This document shows positions 27,101 to 36,212 of a DNA stretch of 64,000 bases, piece by piece (position 1 is the stretch's first letter; the number at the start of each line of letters is the position of its first letter). The translations under genes were made by a program, and so were the position numbers. The stretch is from positions 208,972-272,971 of the forward strand of contig NZ_JACHIF010000010.1 in assembly GCF_014203045.1 (NCBI RefSeq), in the 5' to 3' direction. Below the pieces are notes generated by a model. That model ran no database searches. It was not told the DNA's origin and saw nothing but the letters and a program-made list of their open reading frames with translations. This stretch comes from Prosthecobacter dejongeii. Lineage in GTDB: Bacteria > Verrucomicrobiota > Verrucomicrobiia > Verrucomicrobiales > Verrucomicrobiaceae.

Positions 27101-29681
27101 TGGTCACCACAGCTCCCAGTGGCGATGACACCAGGGAAAAGGCGTCTGCATCCGCGCCAGAAACGGTGATGCCTTCCACCGTCAGCGACGTTCCAGGCAC
27201 GCTGTTCCCCAGCTTCATCACGGAATCTGCCGGATTTCCCCCCAAAGGAATACTGCCAAAGCTAACGGTGCCGCTGCCATTAACCAGCACCTGATCCGAC
27301 GCGTTTTTCACCACCAGTCCAGGAGCTAACCCTGCAACTTGAAGACTTACCTGCCGAGTGTGTACCTGAGTGTTGACGGTGTCTGTGAATGAAATTTCGG
27401 CTGCATAATTTCCCATCTGCAGCCCTGCGGCGGCAGAGTTGAAACTCACCGTCACACTCACGCTCTGACCCGCGGCGAGAGTGCCCGATGCTGGAGATGC
27501 CTGCAACCAGGGCTGGTTGACCCCTGCAGTCCAAGAGACGGACTGGGGCGAGGTATTGCTCAACTGGTAGCTTTTAGAAGCGGGGCTGAATGGGCCACCT
27601 TGCGAACCTGCTGCGGCAAACACTTCCTCGGGCGTCACCGTTAAAGCTTGCGGCCAGACCGCTCCACTGATGATCAACGAGTAGCCCTGCGAGCCAAAGG
27701 TGAGACTACCGGTATGATCTACCGTAACGACGTACTCCCCGGCCTGGGCCGGAGCAGACACCAGCACTTGCTCGACATTGTCCACGGTATTGATCCCCGT
27801 CGTCGCGACCGCCGTCAGTTGGGCGTTCGTCCAATCACCGACATAGGGCATGATAAAAGGACGATGAACCCCACCGGTAGGAGAGGTCAGCTTGAGATTG
27901 AGATCGTTGGTGAGGTCACGGGTACGATTGTCATGGGTCAAAAACGCAGCACCGGCGGGGTCCGTCCAGCAGAGAGTCACGCGAATGGGGCTCACGCCAT
28001 CCCAGGTGAAGCGGTGGGTATCTGCACCTCCTTGCGCCAGCACCTGCTCAGTGATCTGCTGCATGCGCACGTTATCCGCTTCGGCTTTGATCAAATCCGC
28101 CGCAGCTTTGACGTTGATTAAGCCCCAGCCATACTCGTAATCGGGACCAGCACGGCCAATGTCGTTGGCCGTGTGAATCAGCAGTCCCTTGAGCGTGCTG
28201 GCCCGCATGGATTGGCCAGGAAAACGCTGCTGGAAATAATCCACCAGCAGCAGAGCGGAGCCGCTGGCATTCGGGGCCGCCATACTCGTCCCACTCATCG
28301 TACCGTATGCGCTGTCTCCGGTAGATATGGCTGAAGTAAGGCTGGCCCCATTCACTACGATGTCTGGTTTGATACGGCCATCGTCAGCGGGACCTGTGGA
28401 ACTAAAGGCCGTAATTGTCCCATTGGCCGCATTCCTCACCCCTGCACTCACGGCATCATTCACGGCCCCGATGGTAATGACGTTTTTACAGGTCTTTTCA
28501 TTGTCCAACACATCATACCCCAACTTGTAAACCCCATCACTGGCGGGGTGTTGAGCCGGATCATAAGCACGCGTCGTCCCTCCCGGCCCTTGCGCCCAGG
28601 TTCCACCCGTAGCTGGTGGGTCATCATTCCGATCATTGCCCGAAGACATGAACGATAAGAAATACGGCAGATTAAAGAGCAGTCCGTCCAAGGCCACACT
28701 GGTGGGGTCATAGCGGCCGAATCGAGTTTCGACATCGTTGGCAGGGTTTCCGTCATCCGTGAATGAGCCGTACCAAGTGGCCGTTTCAGGCCGCCAACCA
28801 CTGATGAAACCATACGAATGGTTCGAGATATAGATCTTACCCGCCTCTGCTGGTGCCGCAGCGCCGGCCGCCACCATTTCAGAATTATCATTGGTCGAGT
28901 CATAGGCTGCAATGACGGCACCCGGGGCCATCCCCAGTGCGGAGGCTGAGGAACCCCGTGCGATGATGGTGCCAGCCACATGGCTGGCATGATCTGACAA
29001 AGTGGTACTGCCATCCGCAATGGTGATACGCACACCTGGGCCAAACTCTTGGTGGCTCACCCGGGGGATGCCACCAGCCTCCCAAAGGCCCAATTTGAGA
29101 CCGCTGCCACTCACATTGTAGGGGGCTATGGAACGAATTAAATTAGCACCCGAGCTAATGGCGGCATTCACGTTATGATCTGCCCGATAGAGCGGTCGAT
29201 CTCCCTCAAAACCCACTAAAATGGCCTTGGTTCCGCCGGGTTCATGAACGACCAAAGGAATCCCTAACCGCTCTGCCTTGAGACGCGTGCTTGCCTGCTG
29301 AGAGTCTTCTATCTGGCGCAACTGCTTCACCAATTGCTGACGTTTGACTGGATCTGTCAGATCAATCTTCTGTGACAATAAGGCCGCCGCAGGAGACAGA
29401 GCGGCGCTGGTTTCTTGAGCTACCTTGGCTGGCACCTCGACCTGCACTTTCGTCCCGTCTGGGGTAAAACTCTGTGCCACGGCACCTGCCTGCGGAGCTT
29501 CCTGGAGATGCTGAATAACACGGGAGGAGGTTTCTTCTGAAACCTGCTTATCCAAAGCTTTTTCAGCATTCACGGCAGTCGCCGGGGTGATGGGCGGAGC
29601 CTCTTTCGAGAAATTCCTCCAGACCGCTAGAGTCAAAACGATGACCACTAACAGAAAGAAGAGACGCGACTGATTTTGCAC
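21111..29681 (-). CDS. Giant subtilase (S8) with 14 RCC1 repeats, cadherin- and Ig-like domains (2,856 residues)
   Basis: An N-terminal membrane anchor or uncleaved signal ([14 protein letters not shown]) is followed by a propeptide-like region and an S8 domain at about residues 185-500. The active-site histidine is in SHVAGTI (near 230), the oxyanion Asn in NHSYG (near 287) and the serine in [12 protein letters not shown] (near 465). The position that normally holds the catalytic Asp reads LWEAGG, a Glu. A P-domain-like beta region follows (about 540-680), then abnormal-spindle/choice-of-anchor-D-type domains to about 900. Fourteen RCC1-type repeats (DGSLWAWG cores) occupy about 990-1670, enough for two seven-bladed propellers. 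MBG-like repeats, two cadherin-like, three Ig-like and one putative-Ig domain follow, and then a C-terminal region of about 360 residues. It is a cell-surface or secreted adhesin/protease. Confidence 0.88.
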   Translation of the reverse strand: MQNQSRLFFLLVVIVLTLAVWRNFSKEAPPITPATAVNAEKALDKQVSEETSSRVIQHLQEAPQAGAVAQSFTPDGTKVQVEVPAKVAQETSAALSPAAALLSQKIDLTDPVKRQQLVKQLRQIEDSQQASTRLKAERLGIPLVVHEPGGTKAILVGFEGDRPLYRADHNVNAAISSGANLIRSIAPYNVSGSGLKLGLWEAGGIPRVSHQEFGPGVRITIADGSTTLSDHASHVAGTIIARGSSASALGMAPGAVIAAYDSTNDNSEMVAAGAAAPAEAGKIYISNHSYGFISGWRPETATWYGSFTDDGNPANDVETRFGRYDPTSVALDGLLFNLPYFLSFMSSGNDRNDDPPATGGTWAQGPGGTTRAYDPAQHPASDGVYKLGYDVLDNEKTCKNVITIGAVNDAVSAGVRNAANGTITAFSSTGPADDGRIKPDIVVNGASLTSAISTGDSAYGTMSGTSMAAPNASGSALLLVDYFQQRFPGQSMRASTLKGLLIHTANDIGRAGPDYEYGWGLINVKAAADLIKAEADNVRMQQITEQVLAQGGADTHRFTWDGVSPIRVTLCWTDPAGAAFLTHDNRTRDLTNDLNLKLTSPTGGVHRPFIMPYVGDWTNAQLTAVATTGINTVDNVEQVLVSAPAQAGEYVVTVDHTGSLTFGSQGYSLIISGAVWPQALTVTPEEVFAAAGSQGGPFSPASKSYQLSNTSPQSVSWTAGVNQPWLQASPASGTLAAGQSVSVTVSFNSAAAGLQMGNYAAEISFTDTVNTQVHTRQVSLQVAGLAPGLVVKNASDQVLVNGSGTVSFGSIPLGGNPADSVMKLGNSVPGTSLTVEGITVSGADADAFSLVSSPLGAVVTSSSDLPFLVRFSPRRTGSHTATLSIASNDPDDDPFTVSLSATATAAAGPAQTISVGRVSSRATSAGPFRLPAVATSGLPLTYTLIAGPATVNADGLVTPNGTGAVTLQISQPGNGQYVAATPVTVTFVLTDQPFQFAKVSVSSMGSHTLAIGLDGRLWAWGFGGIGQLGMGGSSTSYVPQTAGTALDWADVEAGGNHSLGIKKNGSLWAWGSNTSGQLGDGTTILKYSPIQISSGRWVSIAGGSTHSLAVKEDGTLWGTGSNSSGQLGDGSTASRTSLTQIGLATDWQSVSTGTSHSLGIKRDGTLWAWGLGTSGQLGLGSNVSSNSPVQVGSATNWKQVTVGAFHSLAIRRDGTLWSWGGNGNGQLGYGTFTSRNVPVQIGVGTDWVYVDASSNHSVAIRRDGSAWAWGRNLEAQIGNSNLANESFPLRINQPGEDWRQIHAGSSHSLAMQADGSLIAWGDGSDYSGKSGRQLVRAIGPGAVSRVSSRTSHTFITRGDGSLWAFGSSLNGQIGNNTYISQDLIRIGSLTNWQSVEAGQAHSGGLQQDGSLWMWGANTQGQIGDSSTVPRLTPTAVAVGSSWREFSLGSFHNLAIRNDGTLWAWGSNSNGEFGDGGTTSRSSPNQIGSENIWAKVACGNFYSLALKSDGSLWSTGLNTSGQLGLGNAVQRTSFTRVGTDTDWAQIGVSPSSGAAASFAIKTDGSLWAWGSNSSGQLGLGNTTNRNVPVRVGTDTDWKQVACNVNWTAAVKQDGSLWTWGDNLAFQQGVTTVGSVSSPRRVGNSTGWVAVQAGNLHIVAMRADGSLWTAGSAGSFRLTSAGGRSAFVQAPILPALQPQTILPPPTGFRSGRILSSSGLPVELEITSGNGSVSGDVFTHTGPVGSTAVILAWQRGDETAWNAALPTQFSVTTQAITFPVIAQQTCLTPLILNATTSSGLPVSYTITSGANIATMNGNTVSFSAVGTVTIQASQAGSADFAAADPVSRTFAVVKAEQTLAFSGQVPASLPYTSTVTLNAVSSRGLTPILLAVASGPGVLNGNQLSFTRDGTVVVRASQAGSDTVSAGEVELEITAFNTTPIAQAGSFTENEDVMIQGTAQAADAENTPLSYSLVSGPDHGALNFNPDTGSFSYTPEANYFGGDHFSFKVNDGLVDSNTATVTLSVTSVNDKPVASAQTVTTPDHVPVTISLTGQDVETAALEFTLVGPPAHGKLAGSPPGLVYTSTQGYSGPDNFTFVVSDGELSSLVATVSIQVSPVGITFIRQPLSKKINETESATFEVEVTGSDEISYQWLKDEEPLVNQTGPVLVLSGLTPAQAGFYQVRVTNPVETVLSQVAELTVVGGKPEILMQPQHQLAFMGSEVVMSVQAMGKPPLRYQWQKDGKAIRGATQAVLRLPAVQLAQAGAYSVAVAATESSLSEEAQIGVAENLIQKIIIAEGGKASWSVKTAGENLALTWSHDGEPVLGNPRVVLSADGKRLSISEAEPDAAGRYVCMVSGPGGEVVIGPQDLVVVSGPPDITPLASGDALPPAIVGEDYEFEVPVSEDEHLPPASFTASGLPPGLKIDALTGLISGRVTASKITPYQVKITAKNLLGSDVVNVTLLVSPLPEGSIGTFVAPIPRHVSNGGLGGRLDLVTTLSGSFSGKLTLGSRKPILFKGGLLSMSLLPGRTPMGSVSLSQLSPLPALQLGLVMNPENSRMTATLTDGGEPLVFEGWKSTWNSRENLADAFDGLYNLGLIPLEEEVTDGETPGGTGFASVTISKAGSAKLAGKTADGETILGSTFLGPQGQVLVYQTLYAAPSKGSLLGTLQIQTGADPEADRDNPIGGGLSWSRPVMSGRIYPRGFGPLTLSVVGQRYLPPVSPNLILGLTDGPDNAKLRFSGARIEESETSPDTVFQITSGHKWLLHQAGTAKNPGKVTLKLNVKTGQISGSFLLLDPGPSGGAGSIQRKSVFEGLIFPGPEGLKGLGYFLLPTLPETPSQPALNTPVLSGQMRMESP

Positions 29682-29771
29682 GTCATCTTTTATAAAAACC
29701 CCGATTTAAGAACAAGGCAAAACACCTTAGTCATTAAAGAAAAACCTGATCTACGCGAGACTTTGCATAAG

Positions 29772-29803
29772 CAAAAAGGGGCAGGTCAAGATGACCTGCC
29801 CCC
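29772..29803 (-). terminator. Rho-independent terminator of the aminotransferase gene
   Basis: GGGGCAGGTC (29778-29787) and GACCTGCCCC (29793-29802) form a perfect 10-bp stem with a five-base loop. On the minus strand it is followed by TTTTTG. It lies about 30 bp after the stop of the aspartate aminotransferase gene. Confidence 0.88.
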
Positions 29804-29831
29804 AAAATCATACGAAGTTGGAACTCTTCGA

Positions 29832-30998
29832 TTAATGCTGACCGCAGAACTCTTCGAAGCGGTCCATGCCGGCGTTGATGACATCCAGACCTGTCGCGTA
29901 GCTGAAGCGCACGGTATATTCGGCACCGAAAGCGACCCCTGGAACAGCGGCCACTTTGCCCTTGCTCAGCAGCTTCTCGCAGAAGTTGATGGACTTGATG
30001 CCGATAGGCTCAATGCCAACCAGGAAGTAGAAAGCGCCCTGGGGCTCGATCACCTTAACGTTCTTGATCGCCTGCAGGCGGCTCAGCATATACTGGCGAC
30101 GCACGTCGAACTCATCGCGCATGTCAGCGACGATCTGCTGATCTCCCTGAAGGGCGGCGATGGCACCATACTGCGCGAACGAAGTCGGGTTGCTGGTGGT
30201 GTGGCTCTGAATGGTGTCAATCGCGTCGGCGATCTTCTTGGGAGCAGCGGTGTAACCCAGGCGCCAGCCAGTCATCGCGTAGGCTTTGGAGAAGCCATTG
30301 ATCGTGATGGTGTGATCAAAAATATCTTTGCTGATGCTGGCGATGCTGACGTGCTTGTTGTCGCCATAGACCAGCTTCTCGTAAATTTCGTCCGACAGGA
30401 TGAGGATGTCTTCGGCAGCGGCGATTTCACCCAGGGCCTGAAGCTCTTCTTTGCTGTAAACAGAACCGGTAGGGTTGCCTGGGCTGTTGATGATGATCAT
30501 CTTGGTCATCGGGGACATGGCGTCCTCGAACTCTTCCGGAGTGATCTTCCAGTCATTTTCCAGCTTGGTTTCCACCACCACGGGGATACCGCCCACAAGC
30601 TTCACCATTTCAGGATAGCTGGTCCAGTAAGGAGCAGGGATGATGACTTCATCGCCAGGATTCACGCAGGCGGCGATGGCGTTGTAGCAGCTATGCTTGG
30701 CGCCGCAGTTCACGCTGATCTGGGAGGGGTCATACTGGATGCCGTTATCAATCAGCAGCTTGGCAGCCAGAGCTTCGCGCAGTTCGACGAGGCCAGAGCT
30801 CTCCGTGTAACGTGTCTTGCCGGTGTTCAGGGCCTCAATGGCTGCCGCCGTGATGTGCGCGGGGGTATCAAAGTCAGGCTCGCCTGCGCCAAAGCTCAAG
30901 ACGTCCACACCCTGCTTCTTCAGAGCCTTCGCCTGGCTGGTGATGGCTAGGGTCATGGAGGGCGAAAGTTCGGCGATGTTTTTGGCAATGAAGTCCAT
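29832..30998 (-). CDS. Class I aspartate aminotransferase
   Basis: I start at the ATG at 30998 (MDFIAKNIAELSPSMT), as in family members, rather than an in-frame ATG 15 codons upstream. The 388-residue protein has the aminotransferase class I/II landmarks: GAGEPDFDTP near the N-terminus, YTESSGLVELREA, an NSPGNPTGSVYS segment with the Asn and Pro around the cofactor ring, the LSDEIYEKLVYG strand and GFSKAYAMTGWRLGY containing the PLP-binding lysine. The C-terminal RFSYATG carries the arginine for the substrate carboxylate. This fits the Ib subgroup of aspartate aminotransferases (transfer between aspartate and 2-oxoglutarate). It follows the SDR gene on the same strand after about 210 bp and has its own terminator. 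Confidence 0.92.
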   Translation of the reverse strand: MDFIAKNIAELSPSMTLAITSQAKALKKQGVDVLSFGAGEPDFDTPAHITAAAIEALNTGKTRYTESSGLVELREALAAKLLIDNGIQYDPSQISVNCGAKHSCYNAIAACVNPGDEVIIPAPYWTSYPEMVKLVGGIPVVVETKLENDWKITPEEFEDAMSPMTKMIIINSPGNPTGSVYSKEELQALGEIAAAEDILILSDEIYEKLVYGDNKHVSIASISKDIFDHTITINGFSKAYAMTGWRLGYTAAPKKIADAIDTIQSHTTSNPTSFAQYGAIAALQGDQQIVADMRDEFDVRRQYMLSRLQAIKNVKVIEPQGAFYFLVGIEPIGIKSINFCEKLLSKGKVAAVPGVAFGAEYTVRFSYATGLDVINAGMDRFEEFCGQH

Positions 30999-31209
30999 AA
31001 TGGGAAAAGGTGCGGATCTAAGTGGTTGTGCGGGGGGCCCCACGGGAAGGGCTGGCTAAAAAGGAGCGGTGAGCGGGTTTGTCAACGCCGGGGGTAGCGA
31101 AGAGACGCGGAGATGTCACCCGTTTTTTGTTCTTTGACGAAGCAAAACGCACCGCACCTAAGGACGTCCCCCTTTGTGATAACGGTCAAAAAAACCGCCT
31201 GACTTGATT

Positions 31210-31962
31210 TCAGTAAGTCGCGCGTCCCCCCGAAAGATCAAAAACAGCACCGGTGGTGAATGAACATTCCTCCGAGCACAGCCAAGCCACCAAAGCCGCT
31301 GCCTCATGCTTTTGGCCAAATCGGCCCATGGGGATCTTCGAAAGCATGTAATCAATGTGAGCCTGCGTCATTTGCTGCAGGATGTCTGTTTCGATCACCG
31401 CTGGGGTGATGCAATTGACCAGGATGTTCGAGGTGGCCAGTTCCTTCCCCAAGCTCTTCGTCAGGGTGATCACCCCCGCCTTGGAGGCACTGTAATGGGC
31501 AGCATTGGGATTCCCCTCCTTCCCTGCCACGGAGGCGACATTGACGATTCGACCATAGCCATTCGCCAGCAGATGCGGGATGACGGCCCGACAGCAGAGG
31601 AATGTCCCCGTGAGGTTGATGTCCATGACCCGCCGCCAGTCCTCAGGACGCAGTTCCCAAGTCTTTGCATTGTTTCCCGCGATGCCAGCGTTGTTCACGA
31701 GGAGATCCACCTTGCCAAAGACAGCTAAAGTTTTCTGAGCAGCAGCTTCCGTGGATTCCGCGCTGGTAATGTCCACCTGGGCCGTAGTTACCTCACCTGA
31801 AGCCGAAAGCGACCTCTGCGCCTGCTCCAACGCAGTGGCATCCACATCCCAAAGACAAACGGCCGCCCCGGACTGCAGCAGCCGTTCAGCGATGGCATAC
31901 CCGATACCCCGGGCACTGCCGGTGACGATGGCCTTTCGGCCAGAAAGAGAGAGAACGTTCAT
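31210..31962 (-). CDS. SDR-family oxidoreductase, FabG-like (3-oxoacyl-ACP reductase type)
   Basis: This is a classical SDR of 250 residues. It has TGSARGIGYAIA (TGxxxGxG cofactor loop, residues about 14-25), NNAGIAG at about 89, a catalytic Ser in NVASVAG, and YSASK with the Tyr and Lys of the active site. DVDA at the end of strand 2 suggests NAD(H) preference. The C-terminus SGGRATY lacks the usual GG-MxM ending but is of normal length. It is divergent from the FkbH/ACP gene set, separated by 175 bp, and may provide a ketoreductase step in that pathway; this is inference from position and family only. Confidence 0.85.
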   Translation of the reverse strand: MNVLSLSGRKAIVTGSARGIGYAIAERLLQSGAAVCLWDVDATALEQAQRSLSASGEVTTAQVDITSAESTEAAAQKTLAVFGKVDLLVNNAGIAGNNAKTWELRPEDWRRVMDINLTGTFLCCRAVIPHLLANGYGRIVNVASVAGKEGNPNAAHYSASKAGVITLTKSLGKELATSNILVNCITPAVIETDILQQMTQAHIDYMLSKIPMGRFGQKHEAAALVAWLCSEECSFTTGAVFDLSGGRATY

Positions 31963-32137
31963 GAAGAGCTTCCAACTACGAAAGTCCCCCTGCAGATCTT
32001 CAGAGGGAAAGTGGACGGAGGTTGCGTTTCCCCTTCAGATTTGCCCTCCAGCTCACCCTGCACCGCATTCATCCCTTGTGTTAAGCCACATGTTATCCTA
32101 CTCACGACGCCAAGCCTCTTAAATCCTTTTTTAACCA

Positions 32138-33940
32138 GTGTCCTCGACGGTGACTCCAGCACGCAAGCCCTCAGCCGCCCTGACTCGGACGGAGTTCGTC
32201 CAGCAGTCTCAGGCCATCTTGGCTGAGGCAGATCCGAATTTGATCAAGAAAAGCATCGCTGTGCTTTCCACCTTCACGGTGGACTTGATGAAACCCTGCT
32301 TGGTCGTTGAAGCGGCCGCGCAAGGATTCTTGCTGGATCTATGGCTAGCTCCGTTTGGCCAGATCGAGCAACAAGCCTGCGATCCCTCCAGCCTGCTTTA
32401 TCAGGCCCAGCCAGACGTGGTACTCATCCTGCCACGGATTGAAGATTGGGTCCCTGAAGCGGGGTATCATTTCATCAGCCTTTCACCCGAGGATCAAGAG
32501 GCACTGAAGACACGTGCCATTTCCAGGCTCCAACAGGTTGCAGAAGAGATCCGCTCGCGGACACAAGCCACCGTGCTGATGGCGAACTTCGCCCCCCTGC
32601 CCTGGCTGGCCGCTGGCATGGCAGACTCCACTTTGGCCACGTCCCAGATCAGCTTCATTCAAAGCCTGAATGATGCCCTCGCCGCAGTCTGCGGCCGCCT
32701 TCCCGGCACGGCGATCCTGGATGCCGCACGAGCAGCAGCGGAGGTGGGGATGCGCCACTGGAATGATGAGCGCATGACTTACCTGGCCAAGGCCCCGCTG
32801 AGCCTGGAAGCCATGAGCGCCCTAGCTGCGGCTTTTGCGCGCAGGCTACGCTCCCTCACGGTCACTCCGAAAAAATGCCTGGTGCTAGATTTAGACAACA
32901 CCCTCTGGGGAGGCGTGCTGGGAGAGGCGGGACTGGAGGGGATCGCCTTAGGACCTGACTATCCAGGCAATGTGTTTGTGGATTTCCATAAACGCATCCT
33001 GGCCCTTCGCGACGCAGGCGTGTTACTGGCCGTTGCCAGCAAGAACAATGAGGTGGATGCCGTCCAAGCACTGGATCACCACCCGGCCTCCCTACTGCGT
33101 CGGCGGCACTTTTCAGCCTTTGAGGCTCACTGGGAAGACAAGGCCACTAGCCTGCGACGCATCGCCAGTCACCTTAACATTGGCACAGACGCCCTCGTCT
33201 TTTTCGATGACAACCCGACCGAACGAGAATGGGTGCGGGGGCAATTGCCCGAGGTCACCGTCATTGAGGCCCCAGCAAGCCCGCTCGGTTATGCCAAAGC
33301 GCTGGCTGAATGCGGCTGCTTTGACTTTGCCGCCCTGGTGAAGGAAGACCTCCTGCGCGCAGGATTGTATGAGCAGGAAGCTCTACGCAAGGAAATGCAT
33401 ACCCAAGCCACCTCCTTGGACGACTTCCTAGCCGGGCTCGAAATGAAAATGACCGCTGGGCTGGCCGATGAAACCGTGCTGCCCCGCATCGTCCAACTGC
33501 TCGGCAAAACGAATCAGTTTAACCTGACCACCCGCCGCCACTCAGCCGCAGATCTGCAAGCGATGATGGATGGCGGGGCCCAAGTCCTCTGGTTCCGCGT
33601 GCAGGACAAATTCGGTGACAATGGCGTCGTTGGCATCCTCATCGCCACACCATCAGAAGAAAGTGGTGCTTGGTATCTGGATACCTTCCTCATGAGCTGT
33701 CGCGTCATTGGGCGAAAGGTGGAAACTGCCATGCTGGCCATCCTGGAAAAGCTACTCGCCAGCAAAGGCGCAACCACCTTGACCGCAGATTTTTTCCCTA
33801 CGGCCAAAAACCAACCTGCGGCACTGTTTCTTCCTAACCACGGGTTTGAAAACAATGGCAAACAATGGATTTTACCGTTGGCAAAGCCGCGTCCTCTCCC
33901 TGACTGTCTTTCTCCTGAAGGTATTTTCACCCAGTTATGA
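32138..33940 (+). CDS. FkbH-like HAD-IIIC acyl-transfer protein
   Basis: The reading frame opens with GTG at 32138; no ATG lies close. About residues 35-230 form an SGNH-like N-terminal domain. The HAD core starts at KCLVLDLDNTLWGGVLGE (about residue 247), holding the DxDxT catalytic aspartates, with LAVASKNN as motif II and FFDDNPTERE as motif III. A GNAT-like C-terminal third contains TNQFNLTTRR and KFGDNGVVGI. This is the FkbH architecture. Characterised members dephosphorylate 1,3-bisphosphoglycerate and load the glyceryl group on an ACP thiol, starting methoxymalonyl-ACP or tetronate units. The next gene overlaps it by four bases (ATGA) and encodes an ACP, which strongly supports the same chemistry. 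Confidence 0.9.
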   Translation: MSSTVTPARKPSAALTRTEFVQQSQAILAEADPNLIKKSIAVLSTFTVDLMKPCLVVEAAAQGFLLDLWLAPFGQIEQQACDPSSLLYQAQPDVVLILPRIEDWVPEAGYHFISLSPEDQEALKTRAISRLQQVAEEIRSRTQATVLMANFAPLPWLAAGMADSTLATSQISFIQSLNDALAAVCGRLPGTAILDAARAAAEVGMRHWNDERMTYLAKAPLSLEAMSALAAAFARRLRSLTVTPKKCLVLDLDNTLWGGVLGEAGLEGIALGPDYPGNVFVDFHKRILALRDAGVLLAVASKNNEVDAVQALDHHPASLLRRRHFSAFEAHWEDKATSLRRIASHLNIGTDALVFFDDNPTEREWVRGQLPEVTVIEAPASPLGYAKALAECGCFDFAALVKEDLLRAGLYEQEALRKEMHTQATSLDDFLAGLEMKMTAGLADETVLPRIVQLLGKTNQFNLTTRRHSAADLQAMMDGGAQVLWFRVQDKFGDNGVVGILIATPSEESGAWYLDTFLMSCRVIGRKVETAMLAILEKLLASKGATTLTADFFPTAKNQPAALFLPNHGFENNGKQWILPLAKPRPLPDCLSPEGIFTQL

Positions 33941-34176
33941 CTCCCGAACAGACTCAAAAACTCCACTCCGTACTCTCCGCCTTGCTCAATGTTCCCGCGA
34001 GCGAAATCAACGATGACCTCAGCCCCGACGTCCTGCCCGCTTGGGATTCTGTGACCCACCTGAGCCTCGTCATGGCGGTGGAAGAGACCTTCAATGTCTC
34101 CTTTACTCCCGAAGAGACGCTGGACATGACCTCAGTGAAACTCATTCGCCTCATGCTTGAAGAAAAGGGCATCTAA
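33937..34176 (+). CDS. Free-standing acyl carrier protein
   Basis: The 79-residue protein is acidic, with four predicted helices. The phosphopantetheine attachment serine is Ser38, in LPAWDSVTHLSLV (D-S motif). The segment after it (VEETFNVSFTPEETLDMTSV) is typical helix 2 to 3 of an ACP. It overlaps the FkbH-like gene by four bases, so the two are translationally coupled, and it is probably the carrier that receives the glyceryl group. It diverges from the usual fatty-acid ACP motif (DSLD), consistent with a dedicated secondary carrier. Confidence 0.92.
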   Translation: MTPEQTQKLHSVLSALLNVPASEINDDLSPDVLPAWDSVTHLSLVMAVEETFNVSFTPEETLDMTSVKLIRLMLEEKGI

Positions 34177-34277
34177 GCTGTCAGTTTAGACATTTTTCGA
34201 CAAAACCGTTTGTGGAATGATGTTGCAAAGCGCAGGGAATCGTCGCTCAAAATGCTTACCCCTTTCTCAGCGGCCTC

Positions 34278-34877
34278 ATGAACGACCAGGATCTGTCTCT
34301 CGCTAAAACACTAGGAGAACTGCGCACGCTTTTATTCTGCGATCTCTTCCGCCAGGATGGAAAGGGCGGATGGGGCCACTTCATGTTCCATTTTTTCCGA
34401 AACCCAGGCTACCGTTACGTTGCTTTGTTTCGGATTTGTCAGTTCCTGCGTCAGTCGAAACTGCGCAAGTTTACGCTCTACTTCCCGATGCTCTACTGGT
34501 TTCAGCGCGTGAGCACCATCTATGGAGTGCGCGTGCCACTGACTTGCCGCATTGGCCCAGGGTTTTACTTGGCGCACTGGGGCTGTATATGGGTGAATCC
34601 TGGGGTCACGGTGGGCAAAAATTTGACACTGACGCAAGGCGTAACATTGGGCCGGGCCAGCCGTGGTCCCACCTCAGGGGTGCCTACCCTGGGCGACAAT
34701 GTTTATGTCGGTCCTGGGGCCTGCGTTTCTGGCACCGTCAAGATTGGCAATCATGCTTTGATTTCCGCCAACTCTGTCGTTCTCCAGGATGTTCCTGAAA
34801 ATGGCGTGGTTATCGGGGTGCCCGCCCGCTTATTTTCCACCAGCGGCTCAGAGAGCTACGTTACCAACACTATCTAG
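34278..34877 (+). CDS. Serine-acetyltransferase-like hexapeptide acyltransferase
   Basis: The N-terminal half is helical (residues 1-90; PGYRYVALFRICQFLR). The C-terminal half is a left-handed beta helix with repeated hexapeptides: CRIGPGFYLAHWGCIWVNPGVTVGKNLTLTQG in overall pattern, then PTLGDNVYVGPGACV and IGNHALISANSVVLQDVPENGVVIGVPAR. The His in YLAHWG occupies the catalytic histidine position of CysE-like O-acyltransferases. It differs from true CysE by a short N-terminus and is like acyltransferases of polysaccharide clusters. It lies 101 bp after the ACP gene and could move an acyl group, perhaps from the ACP, to a hydroxyl acceptor; that acceptor is unknown. Confidence 0.82.
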   Translation: MNDQDLSLAKTLGELRTLLFCDLFRQDGKGGWGHFMFHFFRNPGYRYVALFRICQFLRQSKLRKFTLYFPMLYWFQRVSTIYGVRVPLTCRIGPGFYLAHWGCIWVNPGVTVGKNLTLTQGVTLGRASRGPTSGVPTLGDNVYVGPGACVSGTVKIGNHALISANSVVLQDVPENGVVIGVPARLFSTSGSESYVTNTI

Positions 34878-34945
34878 ACCGGAGACAGGATTGTGCTTTG
34901 TTTGCAGCCACACCTGAGTCCCTAAAAAATCGCTCACTTTCCCCT

Positions 34946-36121
34946 ATGATCGAGGCTTTCAAGCAAGGAATGGTTTTCAGTGAAGAGGTCCACCTCTCTC
35001 CTGAATTTGTGGAACGCTTTGCCGAGTTTTCAGGGGATCGCAATCCAGTCCACCTCAAGACGGATGCTGCACGCGGTTTTGGTTACGCGCGCCCGATCGC
35101 TCACGGGGCGATCCAGACGGCCATCGTTTCCCGCCTCATTGGTATGAAGGTCCCCGGCCCAGGCGCGGTGTGGATGAGCCAGTCCATGGAGTGGACCAAG
35201 CCGATTTTCGTCGGTGAAACCGTGCGGATCGAGGCAGAGATCATGGAAGTCTCCACAGGTGCCTCCGTGCTGCATCTGGCGCTTCGCGGTTTTAATAAAC
35301 AGTCTGAGCCTGTGATGACAGGCCAAGCCAAGGTCAAAATGGCCACCAGTCTCGCGGTGGTAGAGGCTACGCCCAAACAAACAGAGACGCGCGTGGCTCT
35401 GGTCACGGGTGGTTCACGTGGTATCGGGGCTGCCACCGCTATCGCTCTGGCTGAGGCAGGCTTTCACGTGGCCATCAGCTACCATTCCAATCAGGCCGCC
35501 GCCGAGGAAATTTCTCACAGCATTCGAGAGAAAGAAGTGCGCTGCCAAGCTTACAGCATTGACCTCTCCAAAGAAGACGCAGCAGAAGAACTCACGAAGA
35601 GAGTCATTCGCGATTTCGGGAGTGTGGATGTCATTGTCCACTGCGCCAGCCAGCCGCTGAAAAACCTCAGTGTACAAGAACTTTCCCCCACTGATTATCG
35701 CGACTGCTGGCGGGTGCATGTGGGGGCTGCGACAGCCTTGGTGAAAGCGGCGGCCCCGGGCATGATCGAGCGCCGATTTGGTCGCTTCATCTTCCTTGGC
35801 ACCTCTTACCTCTTTGGCCCACCGCCGGCGAAACTGGCCGCTTATGTCAGTGCCAAGCAGGCGCTGTGGGGAGCGGTGCGCTGCATGGCCCAGGAACTCG
35901 GGCCGCAACAGATCACCACAAACATGATCTCCCCCGGCATGACAGTCACGGAACTGACGGACAATGTCCCTGCGCGTCTGAAAGAGGCCGAGGCCCGCAA
36001 GGTGCCGCTGCGTCGCTTGGCCGTGCCGGAAGACGTTGCCTCCGTAGTCGCCTTTCTCGCCAGCGATGCTTCCGCCTACATGAACGGCCAAAACATCCCG
36101 CTAACGGGTGGACCAGTTTAA
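34946..36121 (+). CDS. Fusion of MaoC-type hot-dog dehydratase and SDR reductase
   Basis: The ATG at 34946 follows a run of weaker upstream starts (a TTG at 34898 is in frame). Residues 1-140 form a MaoC-like hot-dog fold: SGDRNPVHLKTDAARGFG followed by PIAHGA gives the Asp and His of R-specific enoyl hydratases. Residues 150-391 are an SDR: TGGSRGIGAAT cofactor loop, a catalytic Ser in FLGTSYLFG, and YVSAK with Tyr and Lys; the usual NNAG is replaced by HCAS. The result would be a two-step reductase/dehydratase acting on a thioester. It lies 68 bp after the acyltransferase. Fusions of this order are uncommon, and their occurrence after FkbH and ACP genes suggests processing of the ACP-bound chain. 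Confidence 0.85.
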   Translation: MIEAFKQGMVFSEEVHLSPEFVERFAEFSGDRNPVHLKTDAARGFGYARPIAHGAIQTAIVSRLIGMKVPGPGAVWMSQSMEWTKPIFVGETVRIEAEIMEVSTGASVLHLALRGFNKQSEPVMTGQAKVKMATSLAVVEATPKQTETRVALVTGGSRGIGAATAIALAEAGFHVAISYHSNQAAAEEISHSIREKEVRCQAYSIDLSKEDAAEELTKRVIRDFGSVDVIVHCASQPLKNLSVQELSPTDYRDCWRVHVGAATALVKAAAPGMIERRFGRFIFLGTSYLFGPPPAKLAAYVSAKQALWGAVRCMAQELGPQQITTNMISPGMTVTELTDNVPARLKEAEARKVPLRRLAVPEDVASVVAFLASDASAYMNGQNIPLTGGPV

Positions 36122-36152
36122 AAGGCCTCAGACGCTCATCCGAAGCCTGACA

Positions 36153-36188
36153 CAAAAAAACCTCAAACACGCGAACGTGTTTGAGGTT
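36153..36188 (-). terminator. Rho-independent terminator of the kdsA-lpt-hpf operon
   Basis: AACCTCAAACACG (36159-36171) and CGTGTTTGAGGTT (36176-36188) form a perfect 13-bp stem with a CGAA loop. On the minus strand it runs into TTTTTGTG. It sits 25 bp beyond the hpf stop. Confidence 0.9.
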
Positions 36189-36212
36189 CTGGGAAAGACT
36201 CAATCGTGAAGA

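Noticed and set aside
29676..30950. A 424-residue plus-strand open frame
   Set aside because: It is antisense to the full-length aspartate aminotransferase gene with all class I motifs; the antisense product has no recognisable domain.
34278..34877. Calling the hexapeptide acyltransferase CysE, as partner of CysK at 20 kb
   Set aside because: The N-terminal region is shorter than in CysE and the gene belongs to the FkbH/ACP set rather than to cysteine genes.
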